From: Pseudonocardiaceae bacterium
Lineage (GTDB): Bacteria; Actinomycetota; Actinomycetes; Mycobacteriales; Pseudonocardiaceae
Reading direction: 5' to 3'
Assembly (NCBI GenBank): GCA_009379845.1
Contig: WHSZ01000001.1
Location: forward strand, 62,001 to 126,000
Length of the DNA: 64,000 bases
Translations under genes and position numbers: made by a program
Shown here: positions 16,503 through 26,200 of the stretch, piece by piece
Layout of the letters: each line of letters opens with the position of its first letter
How positions within the stretch are numbered: the first letter of the stretch is position 1
Notes under the pieces: model-generated
The model's database searches: none
Told to the model about the DNA's origin: nothing
Seen by the model: only the letters and a program-made list of their open reading frames with translations

Positions 16503-17954
16503 ATGGCCGAACACCCAGTCACGGTCGACGGGCACGCGTTGCGCTGCGATCAGATCGCCATGGTGGCCGCCGGCGAACCGGACACCGTCCGTCTCGACCC
16601 GGGTGCCGTTGATCGTGCCGAGCAGGCCTGGCGGCTGGCCGAGGACCTGGCCACCCGGCGGGTCGTGTACGGCCGGACCACCGGCGTCGGCGCGAACCGT
16701 GACGAGCTGGTGGAAACCGAAACCGTCGCGGAACACGGGAAGCGGCTGCTGCGCAGCCACGCGGGCGGCAGCGGCGCCCTGATGCCGGACCGGCAGGTGC
16801 GGGCGATGCTGCTGATCAGGCTCAACCAGCTCGCGGCCGGGCACTCCGGGGTGCACCCGAGGCTGCTGCGCGCGCTGTTCGACGCGCTGCGGCACGGCTC
16901 GATTCCGGTGGTGCACGAGGTCGGCGCGATCGGTACCGGTGATCTGACCGCACTCGCCGAAGCCGCACTGGCGCTGGCCGGCGAGGGGCCGTGGGCGCAC
17001 GGCGGCGTCGAACCGATCCCGATCGACTCCGGCGACGCGCTCGCGTTCATGAGCAGCAATGCGGCCACCCTGGCCGGCGCCGCGCTTGCGTGCGTCGAAC
17101 TCGATGCGCTGCTGCGCGCCAGCCACGTGGTCGCCGCGCTCTCCTACATCGCGCTGGACGGCTCCCCGGAGGCGTACGCGACACCGGTGCACCGCGTCCG
17201 GCCACATCCCGGACAGCTGCGCTGCGCGGAAGAGATGCGCCGGCTGCTCGGCATGCGCGCGGCACCCCCACCGGGCAGGCGGGTGCAGGACCCCTTTGGG
17301 CTTCGCGCGTTCCCACAGGTACACGGACCGGCGTTGGATGCGGTGCGCTACCTCGACGAGGTACTGAGCATCGAGGTGAACGCCGGCGCGGAGAACCCGA
17401 TGGTCTCGGTACCGGACAACGACGTGTACCACCACGCGCATTTCCACACCGCGTACCTGTCCAACTCGCTCGATCACGCGCGCGGCACCCTGCACCAGGT
17501 GGCGGAGCTGTCCGCGGCGCGGCTCGGCGACCTGGTGGAGCCCGCGTTCACCGATCTGCCGGCGTTTCTGGCTTCCGGCCCGCCCGGCAGCTCCGGCGTG
17601 ATGATCCTGGAGTATGTGGCGCACGACGCGCTCACCCAGCTTCGCCAGGCCGCGCTGCCGGTCACCCTCGGCACCGCGGTGGTCTCCCGCGGGCTGGAGG
17701 ATCACGCCAGCTTCTCCACCCAGGCCGCGCGGCAGGCGGCCGAAGCCGCGAAGGCGTACCGGCTGGTGCTCGCCTGCGAGCTGGTGGCCGCGGTGCGCGC
17801 GTTGCGGATGCGCAGGGCGGGCCTGATCGACCTGCCGGTGCGCGAGGCGTTCGACGCGGCCGAGGAGACACTGGACCCTTCGCTCGCGGATCGACCGCTC
17901 ACCGAGGACGTGCAGCGGGCCTGCGCCCTGCTCGACTCGCTGGCCACGATCTAA
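16503..17954 (+). CDS. histidine/aromatic ammonia-lyase family protein with altered MIO triad
   Basis: A 483-residue member of the HAL/PAL superfamily. The N-terminal catalytic Tyr is kept (VVYGRTTGVGANRDEL, Tyr56), as are FPQVHG and LEDHASFST. The MIO-forming triad Ala-Ser-Gly of GSVGASGDLAPL is Gly144-Thr145-Gly146 here (GAIGTGDLTAL, no gap in the alignment). The usual QDxYSLRC is QDPFGLRA. Because the Ser is essential for MIO formation, normal ammonia-lyase activity is doubtful. No hut genes are nearby. It could be a lyase with a different electrophile, a binding protein, or another enzyme. Confidence 0.8.
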   Translation: MAEHPVTVDGHALRCDQIAMVAAGEPDTVRLDPGAVDRAEQAWRLAEDLATRRVVYGRTTGVGANRDELVETETVAEHGKRLLRSHAGGSGALMPDRQVRAMLLIRLNQLAAGHSGVHPRLLRALFDALRHGSIPVVHEVGAIGTGDLTALAEAALALAGEGPWAHGGVEPIPIDSGDALAFMSSNAATLAGAALACVELDALLRASHVVAALSYIALDGSPEAYATPVHRVRPHPGQLRCAEEMRRLLGMRAAPPPGRRVQDPFGLRAFPQVHGPALDAVRYLDEVLSIEVNAGAENPMVSVPDNDVYHHAHFHTAYLSNSLDHARGTLHQVAELSAARLGDLVEPAFTDLPAFLASGPPGSSGVMILEYVAHDALTQLRQAALPVTLGTAVVSRGLEDHASFSTQAARQAAEAAKAYRLVLACELVAAVRALRMRRAGLIDLPVREAFDAAEETLDPSLADRPLTEDVQRACALLDSLATI

Positions 17955-17978
17955 CCTCCGGCTCGGGACGCGCCAGGC

Positions 17979-18533
17979 TCACCAAGCCGGGGGCTCCGGC
18001 AACGTGAACTCGGCGCGCGTTCGCCACGACCCCGGCGCATCCGTCTCGACCACCAGCCGTACCCGTTCGACACTGGCCCTGATCGGCAGCTCGTCCGCCA
18101 CGTCCGCGGCGGCTCGTCGCATGCTGGCCGGGTCGAACGAGCTGGCCGCGCAGACGGTCAGGTGCGGCACGGTGCCCGGATGCCTGCCGCCATACGGGAG
18201 GTAGCTGGGGAAACGGCAACGCACGGCCTGGGTCAGCGCGCGGAACGGAGCATCCGGATCGGGCTCGAGCCACACCACGTCGTGGTCGAACCATCTGATG
18301 CGCGCGAACACGCAGTGGAAGGCCGGCACCGTGCGCACCGCCGCCTGGATCGCCTCGACGGTGTCCGGGCCGATCCGCGCGGGCGGGATGAACGGGTAGA
18401 GCACGGTGACGTGTGCGGGCACGCCCCAGCCCGCCTTACCGCTCAACCGTCGCCATTGCCGCCCCACCGCGGGCTCGGCCTCGGGAATCGGCACGATGAT
18501 CGCGCTCTCGGTTGGCTCCGGTGTGCACCCCAC
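17979..18533 (-). CDS. 2'-5' RNA ligase / cyclic phosphodiesterase superfamily protein
   Basis: A protein of about 184 residues with the two HxTx motifs of the 2H phosphoesterase superfamily, HVTVLYPF and HLTVCAAS. In between lie YPFIPPARI and an acidic stretch. Members cut or join 2'-5' or cyclic phosphodiester bonds in RNA or nucleotides; the substrate here is unknown. A GTG at 18533 gives the usual family N-terminus (PTESAIIVPIPEAEPAVG); the longer frame to 18761 runs through a DNA tandem repeat and is unlikely. It is convergent with the lyase-like gene. Confidence 0.75.
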   Translation of the reverse strand: MGCTPEPTESAIIVPIPEAEPAVGRQWRRLSGKAGWGVPAHVTVLYPFIPPARIGPDTVEAIQAAVRTVPAFHCVFARIRWFDHDVVWLEPDPDAPFRALTQAVRCRFPSYLPYGGRHPGTVPHLTVCAASSFDPASMRRAAADVADELPIRASVERVRLVVETDAPGSWRTRAEFTLPEPPAW

Positions 18534-18603
18534 CCGCAGAGCATGGCGGATCGGCGGGCTCGATCGCGCGTTACCCCGTTGCGGCCGCGCGTAGTGCGGG
18601 CAG

Positions 18604-18651
18604 CCACGCCACTCGCCACGCCACTCGCCACGCCACTCGCCACGCCACTCG
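18604..18651. repeat. 12-bp tandem repeat, four exact copies
   Basis: The unit CCACGCCACTCG is repeated four times without change between the RNA ligase-like gene and the methyltransferase gene. The unit length is a multiple of three, so it stays open in all frames (EWRG repeats on the minus strand), but it lies outside both preferred genes. It ends about 50 bases before the methyltransferase ribosome-binding site. Confidence 0.85.
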
Positions 18652-18714
18652 CGCCGCCGACCGGATTGCCGATACGGTTGGGGTGACGGTCCGAGCACGG
18701 AGGGTCCAAGAACG

Positions 18715-19521
18715 GTGACGAGCGAAGCCAGCTGGGTGCCGGCGGAAGTCGACATCAGCACGCCGAGCGCCGCGCGGCTGTACGACTACTACCTTGGCGG
18801 GGCGTACAACTTCGAAACCGACAGGGAGCTGGCAAAGAAGATCTTCGACGTCTTCCCCGAGATGCCGTACCTGGCACAGGTGAACCGGGCGTTTCTGCGC
18901 CGTGCCACCAAGTTCTGCGCCGAGCAAGGGATAACCCAGTTCGTCGACATCGGCTGCGGCCTGCCGACCACCGGCGCGGTGCACGAGATCGCGCAGGCGG
19001 TGAACCCGGACTCCAGGGTTCTCTACGTGGACAACGAGCCCGTCGCGGTCGCGCACAGCGAGCTGATCCTCGAGGACAACGACCGGGCCGCGGTGATCCA
19101 GGCCGACCTGCGTGATCCGGATTCGATCTTCGGGCACCCGCACGCGACGCGGCTGCTTGATCGCGACCAGCCGCTCGCCGTGCTGGTCGTCGCCGTGGTG
19201 CACTTCGTGCCCGATTCGGACGACCCCGCCGGGTTGCTCGCGCGCTACCGCGATGCCATGACGCCCGGCAGCTACCTGGCGTTCTCCCACGTCAGCGGCG
19301 ACACGCTGCCCAACGTGGCGAAAGCGGCCGAGCTGTACCGGAACAGCCAGAACCCGGCCTACCTGCGCACCCGCGACGAGGTGGCGGCCATGCTGACCGG
19401 GTTCGAGCTGGTCGACCCGGGGCTGGTGTTCGTGCCCCAGTGGCGGCCGGCGGATCCGCGGGACGCCGAGGACGCCGAGCGCTGCTCGTTCTACGGTGCC
19501 GTTGGCCGCGTGACCGGCTAG
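18715..19521 (+). CDS. DUF574 SAM-dependent methyltransferase
   Basis: A 268-residue member of the actinobacterial DUF574 (S-adenosyl methyltransferase) family. The N-terminus has the family mark PSAARLYDYYLGGAYNFETDR split around residues 17–38, and the SAM-binding motif VDIGCGLPT lies at about 82–90. YVDNEPVAVAHSELIL and VVAVVHFVPDSDDP follow. The substrate is unknown. The GTG start has GGAGGG about 10 bases upstream. Its stop codon directly abuts the stop of the convergent PASTA gene. Confidence 0.88.
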   Translation: MTSEASWVPAEVDISTPSAARLYDYYLGGAYNFETDRELAKKIFDVFPEMPYLAQVNRAFLRRATKFCAEQGITQFVDIGCGLPTTGAVHEIAQAVNPDSRVLYVDNEPVAVAHSELILEDNDRAAVIQADLRDPDSIFGHPHATRLLDRDQPLAVLVVAVVHFVPDSDDPAGLLARYRDAMTPGSYLAFSHVSGDTLPNVAKAAELYRNSQNPAYLRTRDEVAAMLTGFELVDPGLVFVPQWRPADPRDAEDAERCSFYGAVGRVTG

Positions 19522-19962
19522 CTACTCGCCCCGCTTCTTCGCCAGCAGCGTGATCGTGGTGGTGGCCTCGACGGTTTGCCCGGCAGCCGGGCGTTGCGCG
19601 ACCACCTGCCAGTTGCGGTCCCACAGCAGCATTCGCCCCTGCCCGGTGGCGTCCTGCTCGTTGAGCATGTACAGCCCGGCGGCCTGCATGGCGTTCTGCG
19701 CGTCCTGGTGCCGCATTCCGACCACGTCCGGAACAACCACCTTGGTCGGCTCGACGGGCGTCGAATCGACGGGCGCGGGCGGTGTGTAGTCGCTGCTCGG
19801 TTCGACCGATAGACCGGGAACGGTGCCGGTGTTGGTCGGCTCAGCGTCCGTACCGCCGAACCCGCCGCCGAACCCGCCGCCGAGACCGACGACCAGCAGC
19901 ACGATCAGGACACCGGCGACGACGTAGCCGACGACCTGGTTCCCTCCCCTGGCCTCGCGCAT
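19522..19962 (-). CDS. membrane-anchored PASTA domain protein
   Basis: A 146-residue protein with a single membrane helix (about residues 10–30, VVGYVVAGVLIVLLVVGLGGG). An acidic, Pro/Thr-rich linker follows, then one PASTA domain (about 78–142, beginning VVVPDVVGMRHQDAQNAMQA). PASTA domains bind peptidoglycan fragments, usually as part of Ser/Thr kinases or penicillin-binding proteins. Here no kinase or PBP domain is present, so it may be a wall sensor or a structural protein. The ATG at 19962 has a G-rich ribosome-binding site; longer starts lack the expected N-terminus. Confidence 0.85.
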   Translation of the reverse strand: MREARGGNQVVGYVVAGVLIVLLVVGLGGGFGGGFGGTDAEPTNTGTVPGLSVEPSSDYTPPAPVDSTPVEPTKVVVPDVVGMRHQDAQNAMQAAGLYMLNEQDATGQGRMLLWDRNWQVVAQRPAAGQTVEATTTITLLAKKRGE

Positions 19963-20172
19963 CCGGTACCCCCTTCCTCGACGCGGCAGCACGCCGCCAT
20001 GCAGGGAGGCTTTCGGCCGCCGGGCACCCGGTGTTACATCTCGTGCACCGAGCCGGGTTCGACGGCACGTTCCAGGGGCGCGGCGGGCGGGGTTCCCTGC
20101 GGTGGGACCGGCGAGGAAGCTCGTAGGCTCGTGGTGGACGGCAGCTGTTACCGGCGGAAGGCGGCGCGATCC

Positions 20173-21618
20173 ATGGGCAACAAGGCGAGCATCGGGGTGA
20201 CCGGGCTGGCTGTGATGGGCCGTAACCTGGCCCGCAACCTGGCGCGGCACGGGCACACCGTCGCGGTGCACAACCGTTCCGGGCAGCGCACCCGCGACCT
20301 GGTCGAGGAGTTCGGCTCTGAGGGCCAGTTCATCCCTGCCTACTCGGCGAAGGAGTTCGTCGAATCGCTTGAACGGCCGCGCCAGGTCGTCGTCATGGTG
20401 CAGGCCGGCGCGCCAACCGACGCGGTGCTCGACGAGTTCGCCGGGCTACTGGACGACGGTGACGTGCTCGTCGACGCGGGCAACGCGCACTTCGCCGACA
20501 CCCGGCGGCGGGAGGCGGCACTGCGTGAGCGTGGCCTGCATTTCGTGGGTACCGGGGTGTCCGGTGGCGAGGAGGGCGCGCTGCACGGCCCCAGCATCAT
20601 GCCCGGCGGCTCGAAGGAATCCTACGAGTCGCTCGGCCCGCTGCTCGAGGACATCTCCGCCAAGGTGAACGGCGATCCGTGCTGCGCGCACATCGGACCG
20701 GACGGTGCGGGGCACTTCGTCAAGATGGTGCACAACGGCGTCGAATACTCCGACATGCAGCTGATCGCCGAGTCGTTCGACCTGCTGCGCACGGCGCTTG
20801 GCTACTCCCCCGCGCGGATCGCCGAGGTATTCCGTACCTGGAACACCGGGCGGCTCGACTCGTATCTGATCGAGATCACCGCCCAGGTGCTCGCGCACAC
20901 CGACGCGGCGACCGGCAAGCCGTTCGTCGACATCGTGGCCGACCAGGCCGAGCAGAAGGGCACCGGACGCTGGACCGTCCAAATCGGACTGGATCTCGGC
21001 GTGCCGATCACTGGTATCGCCGAGGCGACGTTCGCCCGCTCGCTTTCCGGTCACGCCGACCTGCGCGCGGCTACTCGCGGGCTGGCTGGCCCTTCCCGCG
21101 CTCCGCTGTCCGGCGCCGAGGCCGAGCGCTTCGCCGACGATGTGGAGCAGGCGCTGTACGCGTCCAAGGTGGTGGCCTACGCCCAGGGCTTCAACCAGAT
21201 CCAGGCCGGCAGCGCCGAATACCAGTGGAACATCGATCTCGGTGCGGTGGCGTCGATCTGGCGCGGCGGCTGCATCATCCGTGCGACGTTCCTCGACGAC
21301 ATTCGCGCCGCCTACGCCGAGGAGCCGAACCTGCCGACGCTGCTGGCCAGCGGGGAGTTCCGCAGGGCCGTTGAGGACGGCCAGGACGCGTGGCGCTCGG
21401 TGGTGGCCACCGCGACACGCCTCGGCGTTCCCACGCCGGGTTTCTCGACCGCACTCGCCTACTACGACGCGTTGCGCGCCGAACGGCTGCCTGCCGCCCT
21501 GGTCCAGGGCCAGCGCGACTACTTCGGGGCACACAGCTACCGGCGGATCGACCGCGACGGCACGTTCCACACCGAGTGGGCGAGCGACGGCCGCCCCGAA
21601 CACCGCCTCGACACCTGA
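20173..21618 (+). CDS. gnd: 6-phosphogluconate dehydrogenase, decarboxylating
   Basis: A 481-residue enzyme of the oxidative pentose phosphate route. It turns 6-phosphogluconate into ribulose 5-phosphate and CO2 with reduction of NADP+. The N-terminal Rossmann motif is GVTGLAVMGRNLARN, with HNRSGQRT as the NADP-binding loop. The active-site region IGPDGAGHFVKMVHNGVEY holds the catalytic Lys. The length fits the long dimeric type. The ATG at 20173 was chosen over upstream in-frame starts because the conserved N-terminus begins there. Confidence 0.96.
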   Translation: MGNKASIGVTGLAVMGRNLARNLARHGHTVAVHNRSGQRTRDLVEEFGSEGQFIPAYSAKEFVESLERPRQVVVMVQAGAPTDAVLDEFAGLLDDGDVLVDAGNAHFADTRRREAALRERGLHFVGTGVSGGEEGALHGPSIMPGGSKESYESLGPLLEDISAKVNGDPCCAHIGPDGAGHFVKMVHNGVEYSDMQLIAESFDLLRTALGYSPARIAEVFRTWNTGRLDSYLIEITAQVLAHTDAATGKPFVDIVADQAEQKGTGRWTVQIGLDLGVPITGIAEATFARSLSGHADLRAATRGLAGPSRAPLSGAEAERFADDVEQALYASKVVAYAQGFNQIQAGSAEYQWNIDLGAVASIWRGGCIIRATFLDDIRAAYAEEPNLPTLLASGEFRRAVEDGQDAWRSVVATATRLGVPTPGFSTALAYYDALRAERLPAALVQGQRDYFGAHSYRRIDRDGTFHTEWASDGRPEHRLDT

Positions 21619-21635
21619 TCCCTGCCGTCGGATTC

Positions 21636-21707
21636 CCGCAAGATGCCGGCATCTTGCGGTCGGGAGCGAAGGGCACATTCGGGGCGTCTAGCGCCCGAAT
21701 GTGCCTT
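21636..21707. terminator. two strong palindromes between convergent gnd and gltD
   Basis: A 24-bp perfect palindrome (21636–21659, centre GATGCCGGCATC) is followed by a hairpin with a 12-bp stem (GGCACATTCGGG at 21672–21683 and its complement at 21694–21705). They sit between convergent stops and probably act as a two-way terminator, without a T-run. Confidence 0.6.
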
Positions 21708-21729
21708 GCGGGACACCCGCACCCGGGTG
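21708..21729 (-). repeat. single copy of the 30.4-kb repeat unit
   Basis: The minus strand carries the 19-bp core CCGGGTGCGGGTGTCCCGC plus AA, identical to the start of the 24-bp unit arrayed at 30425–30605. The core contains a small GCGGG/CCCGC hairpin. It is next to the gnd/gltD palindromes. Confidence 0.7.
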
Positions 21730-21752
21730 AGCCTTCACGGCAACACGAGGGG

Positions 21753-23261
21753 TTAGACGGCGGCGAGGGGTAGGGCGGTGGGGTGCACGGGGGCGGGTAG
21801 GTCGGAGGCGCCCATCAGGTAGCGGTCCACCGCGTGGGCGGCCGAGCGGCCCTCCGCGATCGCCCACACGATCAGCGAGGCGCCGCGATGCGCGTCCCCG
21901 CAGGCGAACACGCCCGGCGCGGTGGTCTGCCAGTCGGAACCGCAGGACAGCGTGCCGCGCGGGGTCAGGGACAGCTCCAGACCGTCCAGCAGTGGCATGT
22001 GCCGCACGCCCTCGAACCCGATCGCCAGCAGCACCAGATCGGCTGGTAGCACCTCGACGTCGTGGGAAACCGGCAGCACCTCGCGCCTGCCGGTGTCCGG
22101 ATCTTTCTCCACCCGCACGTGTTGCAGTTCGATCGACCGGACGCGCCCGTTCGCGTCGCCGGCGAACCGCCGCACCGCGACCGCGAACCGCCGTTCCCCG
22201 GTCTCCTCGTGCACCGGATAGGTACGCAGGATCCACGGCCAGGTCGGCCACGGCGAGATGGCCTGATCCCGGTCCTCCGGAGGCTCCGGGTATTGATCAA
22301 GCTGCGTCACGCTCAACGCACCCTGCCTGCTCGCGGTGCCGTAGCAGTCCGCGCCGGTGTCCCCGCCACCGATGATCACCACGTGCTTGCCGCCCGCGTG
22401 GATCGCGGCAGGACCGTCACCCTCGCATTCCCGGTTCGCCGCGACCAGGTGCTCCATCGCCAGGTGCACGCCGTCCAGCGACCGGCCAGGCGTCGACGTG
22501 TCGTCCCTGTCGCCCGTCGCCCCGACCGCCAGCACCACCGCGTCGTACTCCGCTCGCAGCCGCTGCACGGACAGGTCCGTCCCGACCTCGCAGCCTGCGA
22601 TGAACTTGGTGCCCTCGGAACGCAGTTGCGCGAGCCGGCGATCGAGTATCGACTTCTCCATCTTGAACTCGGGAATCCCGTACCGCAGCAGCCCGCCGAG
22701 CCGGTCGTCCCGCTCGTACACGTGCACCGCGTGCCCCGCGCGGGTCAACTGCTGCGCCGCGGCCAGCCCGGCTGGGCCGGAGCCGACCACGGCCACCCGC
22801 TTACCCGACGACACTGCGGCTCGCCGTTCGTTGAGCCGACCGGACTCCCAGGACTCGTCCGCGATCGCCTGCTCGATGCGCTTGATCGCGACGGCCCCGC
22901 CGGCGGCCGGCGAGATGGCGAGCACGCACGCGGCCTCGCACGGCGCCGGGCACAACCGTCCGGTGAACTCGGGGAAATTGTTGGTGGCATGCAGCCGGTC
23001 ACTTGCCAGCCGCCAATCATCGCGGCGCACCAGATCGTTCCACTCCGGGATCAGGTTACCGAGCGGGCAGCCGGCCGAACCGGAATGGCAGAACGGCACG
23101 CCGCAGTCCATGCAGCGGCTGGCCTGCACGCGCACCTGCTCGGCGCGCACCTCGCGGTCCTGCGGCGCGTACACCTCGTGCCAGTCGGCGAGCCGCTCCT
23201 GCTTCGGCCGCTTCGGCGCATCGCCCCGGTCGTAGTCGAGAAAACCGGTCGGATCAGCCAC
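21753..23261 (-). CDS. gltD: glutamate synthase small subunit
   Basis: A 502-residue NADPH-dependent oxidoreductase that passes electrons to GltB for glutamate formation. The N-terminal Cys clusters for [4Fe-4S] centres are [17 protein letters not shown] and [12 protein letters not shown]. The FAD-binding [13 protein letters not shown] and a second NADPH-binding site (GGGDTGADC) follow. The GTG at 23261 has GAGGAGG 6 bases upstream and overlaps the gltB stop by 8 bases, so the subunits are translationally coupled in a 1:1 ratio. Confidence 0.96.
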   Translation of the reverse strand: MADPTGFLDYDRGDAPKRPKQERLADWHEVYAPQDREVRAEQVRVQASRCMDCGVPFCHSGSAGCPLGNLIPEWNDLVRRDDWRLASDRLHATNNFPEFTGRLCPAPCEAACVLAISPAAGGAVAIKRIEQAIADESWESGRLNERRAAVSSGKRVAVVGSGPAGLAAAQQLTRAGHAVHVYERDDRLGGLLRYGIPEFKMEKSILDRRLAQLRSEGTKFIAGCEVGTDLSVQRLRAEYDAVVLAVGATGDRDDTSTPGRSLDGVHLAMEHLVAANRECEGDGPAAIHAGGKHVVIIGGGDTGADCYGTASRQGALSVTQLDQYPEPPEDRDQAISPWPTWPWILRTYPVHEETGERRFAVAVRRFAGDANGRVRSIELQHVRVEKDPDTGRREVLPVSHDVEVLPADLVLLAIGFEGVRHMPLLDGLELSLTPRGTLSCGSDWQTTAPGVFACGDAHRGASLIVWAIAEGRSAAHAVDRYLMGASDLPAPVHPTALPLAAV

Positions 23262-26200
23262 GTGAGGCCTCCTCGTCGCTGAGCCGGCCGGACGTGCGGG
23301 CCTTGGCGACGGCGGAGGTTCTCGGCCTGGCAACGCCTTCCGCCCGCGCGGCGGTGAGCACCCGCTGGTAATCGCGCGGCATCACCTTGGTGAACGCGCG
23401 GCATCGCCATGCCCAGTCGTCCAGCAGCGCGGCCGCCACCGTGGAGCCGGTGAGCTCATGGTGTTGCCGCACGAGCGCACGCAACCACGCCATATCGTCC
23501 CGGTCCGGGTGTTGCAGCTCTACCATCGCGGTGTTCACCAGCTCCGGATCCAGGTCCAGCAGGTAGCCGATACCGCCGGACATCCCGGCGGCGAGGTTGC
23601 GCCCGCAGCCGCCGAGCACCACCGCGCGGCCGCCGGTCATGTACTCGAAGGCGTGATCACCGACGCCCTCCACGACCGCCACCGCTCCCGAATTGCGCAC
23701 GCAGAACCGCTCGCCGACCTGCCCGCGCAGGAAGATCTCCCCGCCGGTCGCGCCGTATCCGATCACGTTGCCGGCGATCACCTGCTGCTCGGCGGCGAAC
23801 GGAGCGGCCGGATCGGGCCGGACGATGACTCGCCCACCGGACAATCCCTTTGCCACGTAGTCGTTCGCGTCTCCGACGAGGTCCAGCGTGACCCCGCGCG
23901 GCAGGAAGGCACCGAGCGACTGCCCGGCTGATCCGGTGAGCGTGATGTGCACGGTGTCGTCCGGCAGCCCGTCCGCGCCGTACCGGCGGGTGATCTCGGA
24001 GCCGAGCAACGTGCCGACGGTGCGGTTCACGTTGCGCACCGGCAGCTCGAGGCGCACCGGGTACGCGTCCTCGAGCGCGGCCTCGGTGAGCTGGATCAGG
24101 GTGCGGTCAAGGGCGTGTGCCAGCCCGTGATCCTGGCTCCTCGTCCGGCGAAGCGCACCGCCGTACGGCGTGTCAGCCGTGGCGAATACCGGCGCCAGGT
24201 CCAGCCCGCGTGCCTTCCACCGCTGGACCGCCTCGTCCACATCGAGCAGTTCGCTGCGCCCGATCGCCTCGTTCAATGACCGGAAACCCAGCTGTGCCAG
24301 CAATTCCCGTACTTCGTGTGCCACGAACCGGAAGTAGTTCACCACGTGCTCCGCCTTGCCGGTGTAGCGCTCGCGCAGCGTCGGGTTCTGCGTGGCCACC
24401 CCGACCGGGCAGGTGTCCAGATGGCAGACCCGCATCATCACGCAGCCGGCGACGACCAGCGGTGCGGTGGCGAAGCCGTACTCCTCGGCGCCGAGCAGCG
24501 CGGCGATCAGCACGTCTCTGCCGGTCTTCATACCACCGTCCACCTGCACGGTGATCCGGTCCCGCAACCCGTTCAGCAGCAAGGTTTGCTGCGTCTCGGC
24601 CAGCCCGATCTCCCACGGAGTCCCGGCATGCTTGAGGGAATTCAACGGTGCGGCACCGGTTCCCCCGTCGTGCCCGGAGATCAGCACCACGTCGGCGTGT
24701 GCTTTCGCCACCCCAGCCGCGACGGTGCCGACCCCGAGTTCACTGGCCAGCTTGACGTGGATGCGGGCGGAATCGTTGACGTTCTTCAGATCGTGGATCA
24801 GCTGCGCCAGATCCTCGATCGAGTAGATGTCGTGGTGCGGCGGTGGCGAGATCAGCCCGACGCCGGCGGTTGAGTGCCGGGTCTTGGCGATCCACGGGTA
24901 GACCTTGTTCGGCGGAAGCTGCCCGCCCTCACCCGGCTTCGCACCCTGCGCCATCTTGATCTGAATGTCGTCGGCGTTCACCAGGTACTCGCTGGTCACC
25001 CCGAACCGTCCACTCGCGACCTGCTTGATGGCGCTGCGCCGTTGCGGGTCATAGAGCCGTTCGGAATCCTCGCCGCCCTCACCGGTGTTCGACCGCCCAC
25101 CGATACGGTTCATCGCGATGGCAAGGGTTTCGTGCGCCTCCGCGGAAATCGAACCGTAGGACATCGCGCCGGTGTTGAACCGCTTGCAGATCGACTCGAC
25201 CGGTTCGACCTCGTCGATCGGCACCGGCGCACGCCCATCGCGGAAGCCGAACAGGCCACGCAGCGCGCCGCCCTCCCGGTTCAGCCGCTCCACTTCCTCG
25301 GTGTAGCGCCGGTAGGCGTCCTCGCGGCGGCTCGCGCTGGCGTGCTGCAGGAAGAACACCGTCTCCGGCGTGAAAAGGTGCAGCTCGCCGTCGCGGCGGT
25401 AGGCGTACTCCCCGCCGACCTCGAGCCGCTGGTGCTCCCGCTCCGTCGGATTGTCCGGGTACGCCCTGCGGTGCCGCGCGGCGACCTCCTCGGCGATCAC
25501 GTCCATGCCCGCACCGTCCAGTTTGGACGTTGTACCGGTGAAGTGCCGATCGAGCAGGTGCTGGGACAGGCCGAATGACTCGAATACCTGCGCAGCGGTG
25601 TACGCGCCGACCGTGGAGATGCCCATCTTGGACATGATCTTCAGCACGCCCTTCACCAGCGCGCCGACATAGTTCCGGATCGCGGTACGCGGTTCGACGC
25701 CGGTGATGAAGCCCTGGTTGATCAGGTCCTCGATGGTCTCGAACGCGAGGTACGGATTCACCGCGGCCGCACCGTAACCGAGCAGCAGCGCCACGTGGTG
25801 CACTTCCCTCGCGTCGCCGGATTCCACCACAAGTGCGACGCGCAACCGCTCCTTGGTGCGCACCAGATGGTGATGCACAGCGGAAACCAGCAGCAGCGAG
25901 GGGATCGGGGCCATCCGGTGATCGGAGTCGCGGTCGGACAGCACCAGCGTGTGTGCGCCGGAGGAGATCGCATCGGATGCCTCCCGGCACGCCCGATCCA
26001 CCGCCGCACCGAGCGCTTCCCCGCCACCGTCCACTTCGTACAGTCCGGAAAGGACGGTACAGGAGAATCCTGGAAGATCGCCGTCCTCGTTGACCTGGAT
26101 GAGCTTGGCCAGCTCGTCGTTGTCGATCACTGGGTACGGCAGCTGGATATGCCGGCAGGACGCCGGCCCCGGCTCGAGCAGGTTCTGCTCCGGCCCCATG

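Noticed and set aside
16503..17954. Functional hutH of a histidine utilisation operon
   Set aside because: No hutU, hutI or hutG gene is nearby and the MIO triad is altered, so the symbol was not assigned.
18534..18761. N-terminal extension of the RNA ligase-like protein with EWRG repeats
   Set aside because: It comes from the 12-bp DNA repeat and runs past the divergent methyltransferase start; the family normally begins near the GTG at 18533.
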